DNA of 15,441 nucleotides. Source: an uncultured Christensenellaceae bacterium (GTDB taxonomy: Bacteria > Bacillota > Clostridia > Christensenellales > Pumilibacteraceae). A program made the position numbers and the translations under genes. The stretch is taken from positions 1 through 15,441 of the forward strand of contig CAJUPB010000023.1 in the NCBI GenBank assembly GCA_910588155.1, written 5' to 3'. Below the pieces are notes generated by a model. The model did not search any database. It was not told the origin of the DNA and saw only the letters and a list, made by a program, of their open reading frames with translations. Within the stretch, counting starts at the first letter, position 1, and each line of letters opens with the position of its first letter. This document shows, in pieces, positions 15,244-15,441 of this stretch.

Positions 15244-15441
15244 ATTCACGAGCCGTGCAGGCGAGTCCTTTTAAAGTTCGACCGAGTCGTGACAAGCAAG
15301 CAAGAACGGCTTTTGCCGTTCGCGGCGCAGCGACGACTCGCGTTTGGTCGAAAGACTGTAAAGCTCATAAGTTGTAGCGCCGACAAGTCGGAAGCGAGCA
15401 GTGCAAGGAAAGCAAGCATTTGCGTTCAGCCGAGCGAGCGC
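15244..15441 (+). repeat. 221-bp-family repeat, copy C, reaching the window edge
   Basis: Begins ATTCACGAGCCGTGCAGG and ends GAGCGAGCGC at the last base of the window; the period to copy B is 221 bp. Nested pairing is visible: TTCGACC (15277-15283) with GGTCGAA (15346-15352), GAGTCGT (15284-15290) with ACGACTC (15333-15339), and GAACGGC (15304-15310)/TTTT/GCCGTTC (15315-15321). A short CCGA-CAAG-TCGG stem follows. The array probably continues beyond the window. Short frames open through it are by-products of the repeat and not counted as genes. Confidence 0.85.

Noticed and set aside
15080..15274. Small protein frame through the right-edge repeats (and the similar frame at 8360-8629)
   Set aside because: The frame exists only because the repeat lacks stops there; different copies break it, and no ribosome site precedes it.

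Overview
The window looks like chromosomal DNA of an endospore-forming, Gram-positive Clostridia-type bacterium, probably an uncultured member. The signs are a SpoIVFB-type intramembrane protease preceded by a small membrane protein in the spoIVFA position, a minD-minE pair, an mreB-maf-ppx/gppA cluster, strong AGGAGG-type ribosome sites, and several TTG/GTG starts. No rRNA, tRNA, CRISPR array or transposase was seen.

Layout: 1-632 has no gene I can support. Minus-strand spoIVFB (633-1592) overlaps a small upstream membrane protein (1579-1938). A divergent plus-strand block follows: a PD-(D/E)XK nuclease-like protein (2083-2805), then a beta-CASP metallo-beta-lactamase protein of the RNase J type whose first codons carry a one-base frameshift (2907-4123). 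An AT-richer lipoprotein gene (4351-4818) has its own extended -10 promoter. The convergent stretch 4819-5379 holds hairpins, including the probable terminator of minDE. minE and minD (5380-6414, minus) have their own promoter. A SAM methyltransferase (6543-7295) and methylglyoxal synthase (7770-8147) follow on the minus strand.

From about 8250 to 9030 lies a gene-free array of related repeats. The minus-strand operon ppx/gppA - maf - mreB (12148 to 9046) then runs with overlapping genes. Divergent from it, behind phased T-tracts and a strong promoter, is a large exported beta-propeller/SH3-like protein with a C-terminal membrane anchor (12427-14991), closed by a terminator. Directly after that terminator the same repeat family resumes (15086-15441), with two identical 135-bp segments 221 bp apart.

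The genes suggest cell-envelope and cell-cycle work: division-site placement (MinDE), rod shape (MreB), division-associated nucleotide pyrophosphatase (Maf), polyphosphate/(p)ppGpp-type phosphatase (Ppx/GppA), sporulation proteolysis (SpoIVFB), and an exported sensor-like or scaffold-like protein. The least explained items are the about 221-bp structured repeat family, the divergent MreB nucleotide site, and the frameshifted RNase J-like gene that retains a GTGA restart arrangement.
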